In this document: positions 53,105 to 61,645 of the stretch, in pieces
Layout: each line of letters opens with the position of its first letter
Numbering within the stretch: position 1 is the first letter of the stretch
Source: Mongoliimonas terrestris
GTDB lineage: Bacteria > Pseudomonadota > Alphaproteobacteria > Rhizobiales > Pleomorphomonadaceae
Reading direction: 5' to 3'
Length of the DNA stretch: 64,000 bases
NCBI RefSeq assembly: GCF_001927285.1
Contig: NZ_MSIG01000003.1
Location: 248,001 to 312,000, forward strand
Made by a program: the position numbers and the translations under genes
Notes under the pieces: model-generated
Databases searched by the model: none
The model's input: only the letters and a program-made list of their open reading frames with translations
Told to the model about the DNA's origin: nothing

Positions 53105-54931
53105 TCACTCCACCGTGACGCTCTTGGCGAGGTTGCGCGGCTGGTCCACGTCGGTGCCGATGAACACCGCCGTGTGGTAGGCGATCAGCTGGATCGGGAT
53201 GGCGTAGACGAGCGGTGCGATCAGCGTCGGCACCTCCGGCATCACGATCGTTTCGATCGTCGTCACCTCCGTCGCCGCCGCCCCCTTCGGGTCGGTGACG
53301 AGGATGATTTGGCCGCCGCGCGCCGCCACCTCCTGCATGTTGGAGACGGTCTTCTCGAAGATGCCGTCGAACGGGGCGATCACCACCACCGGCATGGACT
53401 CGTCGATGAGGGCGATCGGCCCGTGCTTCAACTCGCCCGCCGCATAGCCCTCCGCGTGGATGTAGGAGAGCTCCTTCAGCTTCAGCGCGCCTTCCAGCGC
53501 CAGCGGATAGGACGTGCCGCGGCCGAGATAGAGGGCGTGGCGCGCCTTCGACAGGGTCTTGGCCAGCCGCTCGATCTGCGGCTCGCGCTTCAGCGCCTCG
53601 GCGACGAAGCGCGGCAGCTCGATGAGCGCGCCGACGAGCGCCGCCTCCTCGGCCTCGTCCAGCGTGCCGCGCACCCGTCCGGCCGCGATGGCGAGCGCGG
53701 CGAGCGTGGTCAGCTGGCAGGTGAAGGCCTTGGACGAGGCGACGCAGATCTCCGGTCCGGCGAGCGTCGGGAACACCACGTCCGCCTCGCGGGCCATGGT
53801 GGAGCCGGTCACGTTGACGACGGCCGCCACATGCTGGCCGCCCGCCTTGCAGTAGCGGAGCGCCGCCAGGGTGTCGGCCGTCTCGCCCGACTGGGAGACG
53901 AACAGCGACAGGTCGCCCTCCTGAAGCGGGGCCTCGCGGTAGCGGAACTCCGAGGCGATGTCGATGTCCACCGGCAGGCGGGCGTAGCGCTCGAACCAGT
54001 ATTTGGCCGTGAGGCCCGCGTAGTAGGCGGTGCCGCAGGCCGAGATCACCAGCCGCCGCACGGTGCGGAAGTCGAACGGCAGCCCTTCGGGCAGCCGGGT
54101 CCGGCCGGTGGTGAAGTCGATGTAGTGGGCGAGCGTGTGGCCGATCACTTCCGGCTGCTCGTGGATCTCCTTGGCCATGAAGTGCCGGTGGTTGCCCTTG
54201 TCCACCACGATGGCGGCCGCCGTGGAGGTGTGCACCGGCCGCGACACCACCGTGCCGGCCTCGTTGCGGATGGTGGCGCCCTCGTGGGTGATCACCGCCC
54301 AGTCGCCATCCTCCAGATAGCTCACCGACCCGGTCAGCGGCCCGAGCGCGATGGCGTCCGAGCCGAGATACATCTCGCCCTTGCCGTAGCCGATGGCGAG
54401 CGGCGGGCCGCGCCGGGCGCCGATGAGAAGGTCGGTCCGGCCCTCGAACAGCACGGCGAGCGCGAAGGCGCCGGTGAGCCGCGGCAGCACCGCCCCGACG
54501 GCCTCCACCGGGCTCTTGCCGGTGTCGAGCTCCGCCGCCACCAGGTGGGCCACCACCTCCGTGTCCGTGTCGGACTGGAAGCGCACGCCCGCCTCGACGA
54601 GCCCGGCCTTCAGGGCCTGGAAGTTCTCGATGATGCCGTTGTGCACCACCGCCACGCCGCGGCCCACGTGCGGGTGGGCATTCCGCTCGGTCGGGCCGCC
54701 GTGGGTCGCCCAGCGGGTGTGGCCGATGCCGACCGTGCCGCCGAGCGGCTGGCCCGCCAGCTTCCCGGCGAGGTTGACGAGCTTGCCCTCGGCCCGCCGG
54801 CGGGTGATCGCCCCGTCCTCCAGCGTCGCCACGCCGGCGCTGTCATAGCCGCGATATTCCAGGAGCCGCAGGCTGTCCACCAGCCGTCCGGCCACCGGCT
54901 CCCGCCCGACGATGCCCACGATTCCGCACAT
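53105..54931 (-). CDS. glmS: Glutamine--fructose-6-phosphate aminotransferase
   Basis: 608-residue enzyme making glucosamine-6-phosphate, the entry to UDP-GlcNAc. The N-terminal glutaminase uses Cys2 after Met removal (MCGIVGIVG). GHTRWATHG, the sugar isomerase motifs SACGTAYYAGL and SQSGETADTL, and the invariant C-terminal LAKSVTVE are present. ATG 54931 gives Cys2; the longer frame upstream is spurious. It is downstream of glmU on the same strand (189-base gap), so the two steps of the pathway are linked. No glmS ribozyme-like leader is visible, as expected for this phylum. Confidence 0.97.
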   Translation of the reverse strand: MCGIVGIVGREPVAGRLVDSLRLLEYRGYDSAGVATLEDGAITRRRAEGKLVNLAGKLAGQPLGGTVGIGHTRWATHGGPTERNAHPHVGRGVAVVHNGIIENFQALKAGLVEAGVRFQSDTDTEVVAHLVAAELDTGKSPVEAVGAVLPRLTGAFALAVLFEGRTDLLIGARRGPPLAIGYGKGEMYLGSDAIALGPLTGSVSYLEDGDWAVITHEGATIRNEAGTVVSRPVHTSTAAAIVVDKGNHRHFMAKEIHEQPEVIGHTLAHYIDFTTGRTRLPEGLPFDFRTVRRLVISACGTAYYAGLTAKYWFERYARLPVDIDIASEFRYREAPLQEGDLSLFVSQSGETADTLAALRYCKAGGQHVAAVVNVTGSTMAREADVVFPTLAGPEICVASSKAFTCQLTTLAALAIAAGRVRGTLDEAEEAALVGALIELPRFVAEALKREPQIERLAKTLSKARHALYLGRGTSYPLALEGALKLKELSYIHAEGYAAGELKHGPIALIDESMPVVVIAPFDGIFEKTVSNMQEVAARGGQIILVTDPKGAAATEVTTIETIVMPEVPTLIAPLVYAIPIQLIAYHTAVFIGTDVDQPRNLAKSVTVE

Positions 54932-55120
54932 GGCGACGCCCTCAAAAAGATCACTATTCCCGTATGCATAGCCGACCGGCCTGCACGACCGGTTAAGGCA
55001 CGCGCCGCCAACCCGGCGTTGCCGCGACCCTAGTGGATCCACCGCGCCGGACCAAAATCACCTTGCATGACCGATTGTGTCAGCCCGAAGCCCGAAGCCC
55101 GACTGCCGAACCCCGCCCCT

Positions 55121-56482
55121 TCACCCCTTCCCGGCCTTCCGCGCCAGCAGCGCCTCCCGCTTCGCCTTGCCCGCGCCCGGCTTCACCGCCTGGCGGGCCC
55201 GGCCGAACGCCATGGCGTCGGCGGGCACGTCCTCGGTGATGACGCTGCCGGCCGCCGTGAAGGCGCCGTCGCCCACCGTCACGGGGGCGACCAGTGTCGT
55301 CTGCGAGCCGACGAACACCCCGGCGCCGATCACCGTCGCGTGCTTGAACACGCCGTCGTAGTTGCAGGTGATGGTCCCGGCGCCGACGTTCGTGCGCGCC
55401 CCCACGGACGCGTCGCCGATGTAGCTCAGGTGGTTGATCTTGGCGCCTTCGGCGATGGTGGCGTTCTTGATCTCCACGAAGTTGCCGATGTGGGCGCCCG
55501 GTCCCACCTTGGCGCCGGGGCGCAGGCGGGCATAGGGGCCGACGATGGCGCCGGGGGCGACGGTGGCGCCCTCCAGGTGGCTGAAGGCGCGGATCTCGGC
55601 GCCATCGCCGACGGTCACGCCGGGGGCGAACACCACGTTCGGCTCCACGGTCACGTCGCGGCCGAGCACCGTGTCGTGGGACAGGAACACCGTCTCCGGC
55701 GCCGTCAGCGTCGCGCCGCCGGCCATCGCTGCGGCCCGCGCGCGGGCCTGGAAGAGCGCCTCCGCGGCGGCCAGCTGCGCCCGGTCGTTGATGCCGACGA
55801 ACTCCGCCTCCGGCCCCGTCACCACGGCGGTGACGAGCCCGCGCCCGGCGGCGATCTCGGCCGCGTCGGTCAGGTAGAATTCGCCCTTGGCGTTGGCGTT
55901 GCCGATCGACTCCAGAAGGTCCGGCAGCAGCGCGCCCCGGATGCCCATGATGCCGGAGTTGGAGAGCCGGATCGCCCGCGTCGCCGCGTCCGCCTCCTTC
56001 TCCTCCACGATGCGGACGAGCCGGTCGCCGTCGGTGACGAGGCGGCCGTAGCCGGTCGGGTCGCTCGCCTCGAAGCCGAGCACCACCAGGTCCGCGCCGG
56101 CGTCCATCCGGTCGCGGAGGGCGCGCACGGTCTGCGGCCGCACCAAGGGCGTGTCGCCGAAGAGGATCAGCACGTGGGCGGCCGGGGCCGGGTCCGCGAA
56201 GGCCGCCCGGGCGGCGAGCGCCGCGTGCGCCGTGCCGCGCCGCTCCGCCTGCACGTGGAGGCTCGCGTCCGGGGCGGTCGCCGCCAGATGCGCCCGCACT
56301 TGGTCCGCTCCGGCGCCGATCACCACCGCCAGCCGGTCCGCGCCGGCCGCCCGCACCGTGGCGATCACATGGTCGAGCAGGGGCCGGCCGCCCACCTTGT
56401 GCAGCACCTTCGGCAGGGCGGACCGCATACGGGTGCCCTCGCCGGCGGCGAGGACCACGGCAAGGCAGTCGGAAGTCGGCAT
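55121..56482 (-). CDS. glmU: Bifunctional GlcN-1-P acetyltransferase / UDP-GlcNAc pyrophosphorylase
   Basis: 453-residue bifunctional enzyme. The N-terminal uridyltransferase carries VLAAGEGTRMRSALPKVLHK and FGDTPLVRP. The C-terminal left-handed beta-helix acetyltransferase carries FSHLEGATVAPGAIVGPYAR, IGNFVEIKNATI and GAGTITCNYDGVFKH. Produces UDP-GlcNAc for MurA and surface glycans. First gene of the glmU-glmS pair. Standard length for the family. Confidence 0.97.
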   Translation of the reverse strand: MPTSDCLAVVLAAGEGTRMRSALPKVLHKVGGRPLLDHVIATVRAAGADRLAVVIGAGADQVRAHLAATAPDASLHVQAERRGTAHAALAARAAFADPAPAAHVLILFGDTPLVRPQTVRALRDRMDAGADLVVLGFEASDPTGYGRLVTDGDRLVRIVEEKEADAATRAIRLSNSGIMGIRGALLPDLLESIGNANAKGEFYLTDAAEIAAGRGLVTAVVTGPEAEFVGINDRAQLAAAEALFQARARAAAMAGGATLTAPETVFLSHDTVLGRDVTVEPNVVFAPGVTVGDGAEIRAFSHLEGATVAPGAIVGPYARLRPGAKVGPGAHIGNFVEIKNATIAEGAKINHLSYIGDASVGARTNVGAGTITCNYDGVFKHATVIGAGVFVGSQTTLVAPVTVGDGAFTAAGSVITEDVPADAMAFGRARQAVKPGAGKAKREALLARKAGKG

Positions 56483-56572
56483 GGGCGGAGGCTCCGGCGA
56501 AACGGGACCGCCGCTTATGGTCGGCGAGGGCCGCCGCGGTCAAGTCGCCGCGACGGGCGCCGCTTGAACGGA

Positions 56573-56607
56573 AACGGGGCCGTCGGCGTCACCGCCGCGG
56601 CCCCGTT
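56573..56607 (-). terminator. Probable terminator of the cupredoxin-like operon
   Basis: On the minus strand, AACGGGGCC-GC-GGCG pairs with CGCC-GAC-GGCCCCGTT around GTGA, a GC-rich hairpin with a short TTT after it, 26 bases after the stop of the 205-residue protein. The T-run is weak. Confidence 0.5.
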
Positions 56608-56632
56608 CGCCCGATCCCCGCACGGGGCCGGG

Positions 56633-57250
56633 TCACTCCATGGCGGCGGTGACCGCCTTGCCGAGGGCGAACAGGCGCTGCTCGATCAGCACCGGCACCT
56701 CGCACACGAAGGTGATCGCCTTCTGCCGTTCCTCGAACACGCGGGTCTGCATCAAAACCTCGTCGGTCTTCGACTGGACGACCGAGAAGTCCGCCTTCGG
56801 ATCGTTGCGCAGGGCGTCGAGCGAGGCGCTGCTCGCCCGCACCTGGTCGGCGAAATTGCGCTGCTTCTTGGCGAAGCGCACGATGCCGTTGACCACGTCG
56901 CGCCGCTCGCTGTTCATCCGATCGAACAGGCCGGCGAACACCAGCGTCAGCTTCGCGCGCGCATCGGCGCCGCTCGCCTCGGCGAAGGCCGCGATGGCCT
57001 TCGACGCCTCTTCGAGCGGCACGCGGCGCTGCTGCAGAAAGGTGACCAGTTCGACCACCTGGGGGTCTTCCTCCCACGCCGACGATCCCGGCTCGACCGG
57101 AGGGCCCGTCCAGACGGTGCCGATAGCAAGCTCGGCCACCTTTCGCTGGACGCACGGCCAATCCGGGTCGTTGGGATCGCCGACCGCAAAGGCCGGGGTC
57201 GCGGTCAGGACCGCGGTTGCGACCAGCGTGGCGGCGATCGTTCTGATCAT
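56633..57250 (-). CDS. Secreted protein of unknown function in PQQ-type ABC cluster
   Basis: 205 residues. Signal peptide MIRTIAATLVATAVLTATPA, cleaved near AFA. The mature start has DPNDPDWPCVQRKVAELAIG and one more Cys near residue 187 (FVCEVPVLIEQ), which could form a disulfide with the first. The rest is predicted helical (LTFVLQQ-type and FAKKQRNFADQVRASSAS). I do not recognise a named family. It starts 8 bases after the cupredoxin-like gene and is probably its operon partner; both are likely periplasmic. Hypothetical role with the adjacent YVTN propeller and exporter. Confidence 0.75.
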   Translation of the reverse strand: MIRTIAATLVATAVLTATPAFAVGDPNDPDWPCVQRKVAELAIGTVWTGPPVEPGSSAWEEDPQVVELVTFLQQRRVPLEEASKAIAAFAEASGADARAKLTLVFAGLFDRMNSERRDVVNGIVRFAKKQRNFADQVRASSASLDALRNDPKADFSVVQSKTDEVLMQTRVFEERQKAITFVCEVPVLIEQRLFALGKAVTAAME

Positions 57251-57258
57251 CTCAGGCC

Positions 57259-57675
57259 TCACTTCACGATAAACGTCCCGGTCAGGCCCTTGTCGGCCAG
57301 ACCTTCGCATTCCCACACATACTCGCCCGGAACGATCGGCACCACGAAGATTTCCGCCTCGGCCGCGTTCTCGAACTCCAGTTCGTTCAAGTAGGGCGCC
57401 TTGATCTCGAGCCCACCCGCCTCCACCTTGCGCAGCCAGACGCTGGAGAAGAAACTCTTGGCCTGGAAGGCGCATTCCTGCGCGCCCGTGGCCTTGATCA
57501 TCAGGCTGTAGGATTTGCCCGTCTCCATGTCGTAGGTGGCCTGCGACACGCCGAAGCCGTCGCCGGTGCCGACCACCAGTTCGGGCAGGGCGGTCGGCTT
57601 GGAACCGAGGTTGCCGGCCGCGAGGGCCGGGGTGGCAAGGAGCGCAAACAGCACGGCAGAGATCGTGGTCTTCAT
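57259..57675 (-). CDS. Secreted cupredoxin-like protein
   Basis: 138 residues. Signal peptide MKTTISAVLFALLATPALAA, then a beta-rich domain of about 115 residues (YDMETGKSYSLMIKATGAQE, LNELEFENAAEAEIFVVPIV, PGEYVWECEGLADKGLTGTF). The plan resembles a small cupredoxin, with PGEYVWEC where the metal-ligand loop would be, but the usual His-Cys-His-Met set is not complete: Cys and Glu are seen and a His is missing. Copper binding is therefore doubtful. Acidic residues predominate. It lies between the YVTN propeller gene and the 205-residue gene, all minus strand. Confidence 0.7.
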   Translation of the reverse strand: MKTTISAVLFALLATPALAAGNLGSKPTALPELVVGTGDGFGVSQATYDMETGKSYSLMIKATGAQECAFQAKSFFSSVWLRKVEAGGLEIKAPYLNELEFENAAEAEIFVVPIVPGEYVWECEGLADKGLTGTFIVK

Positions 57676-57821
57676 CGTTTCCCCCCAAGGAATGACGACT
57701 GTGGATCGTTTTGGCATGCACGGCTTCTCCGTCGGCCGCGCAGGGCGCGGCCGCCGAATGAGGTTTGCCCTCCGGCTCGGTTCGCCGGGTCAGGTTCAAG
57801 AACGGGCAGGTCGTCCGGCGG

Positions 57822-58808
57822 TCAGTTCACCGGATTGACGACGACGCCCCAGGGGTAGCTGCCGACGGTGATCGACTTGATCACCTCCTGGGTTGCCACG
57901 TCGATGACCGAGACGTCGTTGGAGACGCCGTTGGTGCTGAAGAGATATTTCTCGTCCGGCGTGAAGGCGAGCTGCCAGACCCGCTGGCCGACGAGCAGAT
58001 ACTCCAGCACCTCGTGGGTGGTGCCGTCGATCACCGCCACCCGGTTGGACGGGCCGAGCGCCACGAAGGCGAACTTGCCGTCCTTGGTGATCCGGACGCC
58101 CACCGGCTGCAGCGCCTCCGGGCTGATGCCGGGCACCTCGAAGGAGATGGTCTTCTTGATCTCCTGGGTGGCCGGGTCGATCACCGCCACCGTGCCGCCG
58201 ATCTCCGCCGACACCCAAAGTTCCGAGCCGTCGCTCTTGTACTCGGCGAACCGCGGCCGCGCGTCCACCAGCACGTTGGCGTAGATCTCGTTGGTCTCGG
58301 TGTCGATGAAGTGGGCCATGTTGGTGGTTTCGGACGTGTTGATCACCGTCTTGCCGTCCGGCGAGACCGCCATGCCTTCCGGCTCCACGCCCACCACCAC
58401 TTCGCTCAGCACCGTGTGGTCGTTCACGTCCACCACGGTGACGAGGTTGTCGTCCTCGTTGGCGATGTAGAGCGGGTTGCCGGTCGGATGCAGCACGAAC
58501 AGCTCCGGATCCGGGCCGGACGGCAGCGTGTGCAGCATCTCGAACGTCTTGGTGTCGTAGACCTCCACCGTGTCGTCGTCGGAGGCGCAGATGTAGAGAT
58601 GCGCGCCGTCCGGCGAGATGGTGATGCCGCGGGGGCGCTGGCCGGTCGGAACCGTCTTGATCACCTCCAGGGTCTCGGTGTCGATCACCGTGAAGGTGTT
58701 GTCCTTCTCGTTGGTCACATAGGCCGTGCCGGCAAGCGAAGGCGCCGCCGTCACGAGAGCGGCCAGGGCGGCGGTACCGGCGAGAAGCGCCGTGCGCGTC
58801 ATCGTCAT
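57822..58808 (-). CDS. Secreted YVTN beta-propeller protein (PQQ-dependent catabolism-associated type)
   Basis: 328 residues. Signal peptide (LLAGTAALAALVTAAPSLAG) followed by seven or so YVTN-type blades: AYVTNEKDNTFTVIDTETLE, PRGITISPDGAHLYICASDD, LYIANEDDNLVTVVDVND and DVSVIDVATQEVIKSITVGS. It matches the propeller family that accompanies PQQ-dependent alcohol dehydrogenases and their ABC transporter. AGGAGG lies eight bases before ATG 58808. It is periplasmic and may bind a cofactor or metal; the family's role is not settled. Divergent from the 78-residue protein and ABC genes. Confidence 0.9.
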   Translation of the reverse strand: MTMTRTALLAGTAALAALVTAAPSLAGTAYVTNEKDNTFTVIDTETLEVIKTVPTGQRPRGITISPDGAHLYICASDDDTVEVYDTKTFEMLHTLPSGPDPELFVLHPTGNPLYIANEDDNLVTVVDVNDHTVLSEVVVGVEPEGMAVSPDGKTVINTSETTNMAHFIDTETNEIYANVLVDARPRFAEYKSDGSELWVSAEIGGTVAVIDPATQEIKKTISFEVPGISPEALQPVGVRITKDGKFAFVALGPSNRVAVIDGTTHEVLEYLLVGQRVWQLAFTPDEKYLFSTNGVSNDVSVIDVATQEVIKSITVGSYPWGVVVNPVN

Positions 58809-59422
58809 CTCTGTCTCCTCCTCAGGGTCGTCGGTTCGGGCACGGAAGGTGCCGGCAGTTCGGATGCCGCCTGGAAAAGCCCCTCCGCCGTCGAAAGCCC
58901 CGTCCTCTCGCCGGATCGCAACGCCTTTTGGCAAAGGCGGACGATCCGATCAGGTCTTTCAGCATCGGCGGCGAGGATAGGTCGGGCCAAAAGGCTCTTC
59001 CAATTACCGATTTGTAATTTGCGGACGCACCCTCTCTCTGTCCAGCGGCGGTTTTCCGCGCGCCTGAGCGAGACGGAAGGGCCGATCTTCGGGCGAAATC
59101 TGACGAGGCCCGGGTTGTTCGCCCCGGTTCCACAGGAAAAAGTCCGGACACAAACGGGACAAGTCGTCGCAACCTCGGGAAAATATTCCCGATGCCGCAC
59201 CGCGACGCCGGCCGGCATGGCCGGATTTGTCGGTTCACGCACTGAATCCGGACACCATGGCGTGCGTTTGCCGCGGCCTGCGGGGGCGGGGGCGTCACAC
59301 GCATCCTTGACGGATGCCCGGATCGCCCTCCTATTGTCCCGCATCAGCCGCACGGAAGCCGCCGGTGACGCGACAAGGCTTCCGGCAAACAGTCAAGACC
59401 CTGGGAGGAGGGCGTCCCCACC
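58809..59422. other. Divergent control region of the PQQ-type cluster
   Basis: 614 bases between divergently transcribed operons. Several open frames cross it on both strands, but none has codon use, a Shine-Dalgarno sequence or similarity that supports a gene. The part 58970-59200 is less GC-rich and likely holds the promoters; I see no clear dyad or T-tailed hairpin. Confidence 0.4.
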
Positions 59423-59659
59423 ATGAATTTCTTCGACATCGTGATGGCGATCTGCCTGCTCAACGACCCGACGTCGTGCCGCGAGCAGCGCCTGCAGTAT
59501 GAAAGCTTCGGTTCGCTCAACGAGTGCCTGTTCGAGGCGCAGTTCTACATCGCCGCCTGGAAGGCGGAGAACACCGACGTGGAAATCCGCAACTGGCGGT
59601 GCGAGTACGCCCAGCAATCGGCCCCGCCGGCCGACGCGCTGCCCGAGACCAAGTCCTGA
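59423..59659 (+). CDS. Small four-cysteine protein, unknown function
   Basis: 78 residues: MNFFDIVMAICLLNDPTSCR at the N-terminus, then ESFGSLNECLFEAQFYIAAW and RNWRCEYAQQ. Four cysteines (11, 19, 35, 60) are well placed for two disulfides. The N-terminal hydrophobic stretch could be a short signal or membrane anchor. I recall similar short proteins ahead of these ABC genes in other alphaproteobacteria but know no name for the family. GGGAGGAGG lies 14-22 bases before the ATG. Confidence 0.75.
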   Translation: MNFFDIVMAICLLNDPTSCREQRLQYESFGSLNECLFEAQFYIAAWKAENTDVEIRNWRCEYAQQSAPPADALPETKS

Positions 59660-59724
59660 TCCGACGGGCGTCCGGCCGGCCCGAAGGCGGGCCGCCGGCG
59701 TCCCCGCCACCCGGGAGGGAGCGC

Positions 59725-60516
59725 ATGAGCGAGGCTGACGCCGCGCGTGACGGGGCGGCCGGGTCCGGTGCGCCGGCGCTGGAAGTGGACCGGGTGTCGT
59801 TCGCCTACGCGGGGCGCAAGGCCCTCGACGACGTGAGCTTCACCGTCCGCCGCGGCCGCTTCACCGCGCTGCTCGGACCGAACGGCGCCGGCAAGACCAC
59901 GCTCTTCTCGCTCATCACCCGCCTGTTCGACGCCCGCGAGGGCGCCATCCGGATCGCCGGCCGCGACCTTGCCAAGACCGGTGCGTCCGCGCTCGCGCCG
60001 CTCGGCGTGGTGTTCCAGCAGCCGACCCTCGACCTCGACCTGACGGTCCGCCAGAACCTGCGCTACTTCGCGCGGCTCCGCGGCCTCTCCGTCAAGGACG
60101 CCGACCGGCGCATCGAGGCCCAACTGGAACGGCTCGCCATGGCCGAGCGCATCGGCGAGAAGGTGCGCGCCCTCAACGGCGGTCACCGGCGGCGGGTGGA
60201 GATCGCCCGCGCGCTCCTCCACGACCCGGAGGTGGTGGTGCTCGACGAAGCGACCGTCGGCCTCGACGTGCCGACCCGCCGCACCATCGTGGACCACGTG
60301 CACGACCTCACCCGCACCCGCAATCTGGCGGTCCTCTGGACCACCCACCTGATCGACGAGATCCTGCCCGGCGACGACCTCGTCGTCCTCCACCGGGGTC
60401 GCATCGTCGCCACCGGCACCGCCGAGGGCGTGGTGGCGGAAACCGGCGCGCCGGACCTCGACGGCGCCTTCGCGCGTCTGACCCGCGCCCCCGACGGGGA
60501 GGCCGCCGCTCGATGA
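59725..60516 (+). CDS. ABC transporter ATP-binding protein, PQQ-dependent alcohol dehydrogenase type
   Basis: 263-residue ATPase of an ABC-2 exporter. Walker A (GPNGAGKTT), Q-loop (VVFQQPTLD), Walker B (EVVVLDEATVG) and H-loop (WTTHLIDE) are normal. The signature, usually LSGGQ, is LNGGHRRRVEIARA, a deviation known from this subfamily. GGGAGG eight bases before ATG 59725. Stop overlaps the permease gene by 4 bases (ATGA). Confidence 0.92.
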   Translation: MSEADAARDGAAGSGAPALEVDRVSFAYAGRKALDDVSFTVRRGRFTALLGPNGAGKTTLFSLITRLFDAREGAIRIAGRDLAKTGASALAPLGVVFQQPTLDLDLTVRQNLRYFARLRGLSVKDADRRIEAQLERLAMAERIGEKVRALNGGHRRRVEIARALLHDPEVVVLDEATVGLDVPTRRTIVDHVHDLTRTRNLAVLWTTHLIDEILPGDDLVVLHRGRIVATGTAEGVVAETGAPDLDGAFARLTRAPDGEAAAR

Positions 60517-61340
60517 TGCCCCCGTCCGTGTCCACTCCGACGCTCTATCGCCGCGCCTTCGTGGGCATCGTCAGCCGCGAGCTCCTGCGCTTCCTGAAGC
60601 AGCGCGAGCGTTTCTTCTCCGCCCTCGTCCGCCCGCTCGTCTGGCTCGTCATCTTCGCCGCCGGCTTCCGGGCCGTGCTCGGCCTGCCGATCCAGCCGCC
60701 CTATCCAACCTACATCACCTACGACGTCTACATCGTGCCGGGGCTGGTCGCCATGATCCAGCTCTTCAACGGCATGCAGTCGTCGCTCTCCATGGTCTAC
60801 GACCGGGAGATGGGCTCCATGCGGGTGCTTTTGACGAGCCCGCTGCCGCGCTGGTTCCTGCTCGTCTCCAAGCTCTTCGCCGGCACCTGCGTCTCCATCC
60901 TGCAGGCCTACGCCTTCCTCCTGGTGGCGGTGGCGCTCGGCATCAAGATCCCCTGGATGGGCTTCCTCACCATCCTGCCCGTGATGGCGCTCACCGGCCT
61001 GATGCTCGGCGCGGTCGGCATGCTGCTGTCCTCCACGGTGCGGCAGCTGGAGAACTTCGCCGGGGTGATGAACTTCGTCATCTTCCCCACCTTCTTCCTG
61101 TCGTCGGCGCTCTATCCGCTCTGGAAGATGCGCGAGTCCAACTACATCGTCTGGCAGCTCTGCCAGCTCAACCCGTTCACCTACGCGGTGGAGGCGCTCC
61201 GCTTCGGGCTCTACGCCAAGGTCAACGGCTTCGCTCTCTCCATCGTCGCCGTCACCCTCGTGGTCTTCCTCGCCGGCGCCATCTTCGGCTACAACCCCAG
61301 CCGCGGCTTCCAGGTCCGCAAGTCCGGCGGCGGCGAGTAG
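60513..61340 (+). CDS. ABC-2 type permease
   Basis: 275-residue inner-membrane protein with six hydrophobic segments, partner of the preceding ATPase. REMGSMRVLLTSPLPRWFLL is the ABC-2 coupling region and LSSTVRQLENFAGVMNFVIF is characteristic. It exports an unidentified substrate; in relatives this pair accompanies a PQQ alcohol dehydrogenase or its lanthanide-linked relatives. No such dehydrogenase is in the window. The start is coupled to the ATPase stop. Confidence 0.92.
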   Translation: MMPPSVSTPTLYRRAFVGIVSRELLRFLKQRERFFSALVRPLVWLVIFAAGFRAVLGLPIQPPYPTYITYDVYIVPGLVAMIQLFNGMQSSLSMVYDREMGSMRVLLTSPLPRWFLLVSKLFAGTCVSILQAYAFLLVAVALGIKIPWMGFLTILPVMALTGLMLGAVGMLLSSTVRQLENFAGVMNFVIFPTFFLSSALYPLWKMRESNYIVWQLCQLNPFTYAVEALRFGLYAKVNGFALSIVAVTLVVFLAGAIFGYNPSRGFQVRKSGGGE

Positions 61341-61356
61341 GGGCGAGGGGCTGAAA

Positions 61357-61617
61357 GCGTGGGTGGTCCGCCTTCGCGGACCATGACGATGAAGGAGTAG
61401 GGGGAAACGGGTCGTGGCTCCTATTCACGCGCCGACCCACCCGCTCCTACCCCCCAGCCGTCATCCCGGCGAAAGCCGGGATCCAACCGGCGTTGTCATC
61501 AGCCGCGCCGGCGCGGTGGTCCCGCCGTCGGCTGGATCCCGGCTTCCGCCGGGATGACGTTGAAGCGAGCCGTTCTCGCCATCATCGTCATGGTCCGCGA
61601 AGGCGGACCACCCACGC
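61357..61617. repeat. Composite element: 36-bp perfect inverted repeat enclosing a REP unit
   Basis: Outer arms 61357-61392 and 61582-61617 are perfect 36-base inverted copies, each containing GTGGTCCGCCTTCGCGGACC, itself a hairpin. Between them lies REP-like copy 4 (61458-61560: GTCATCCCGGCGAAAGCCGG to CGGCTTCCGCCGGGATGAC). The element is 261 bases, without coding capacity, directly after the permease stop. MITE- or BIME-like organisation. Confidence 0.88.
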
Positions 61618-61645
61618 ATCCCCTTCAAGCACCCCACCTATCCCC

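Noticed and set aside
54932..55120. Riboswitch or ribozyme in front of glmS
   Set aside because: Only 189 bases with no recognisable conserved core; the glmS ribozyme is a Gram-positive feature.
58805..59353. 182-residue minus-strand frame in the divergent region
   Set aside because: Overlaps the promoter region of the propeller gene, has irregular composition and no Shine-Dalgarno sequence or similarity.
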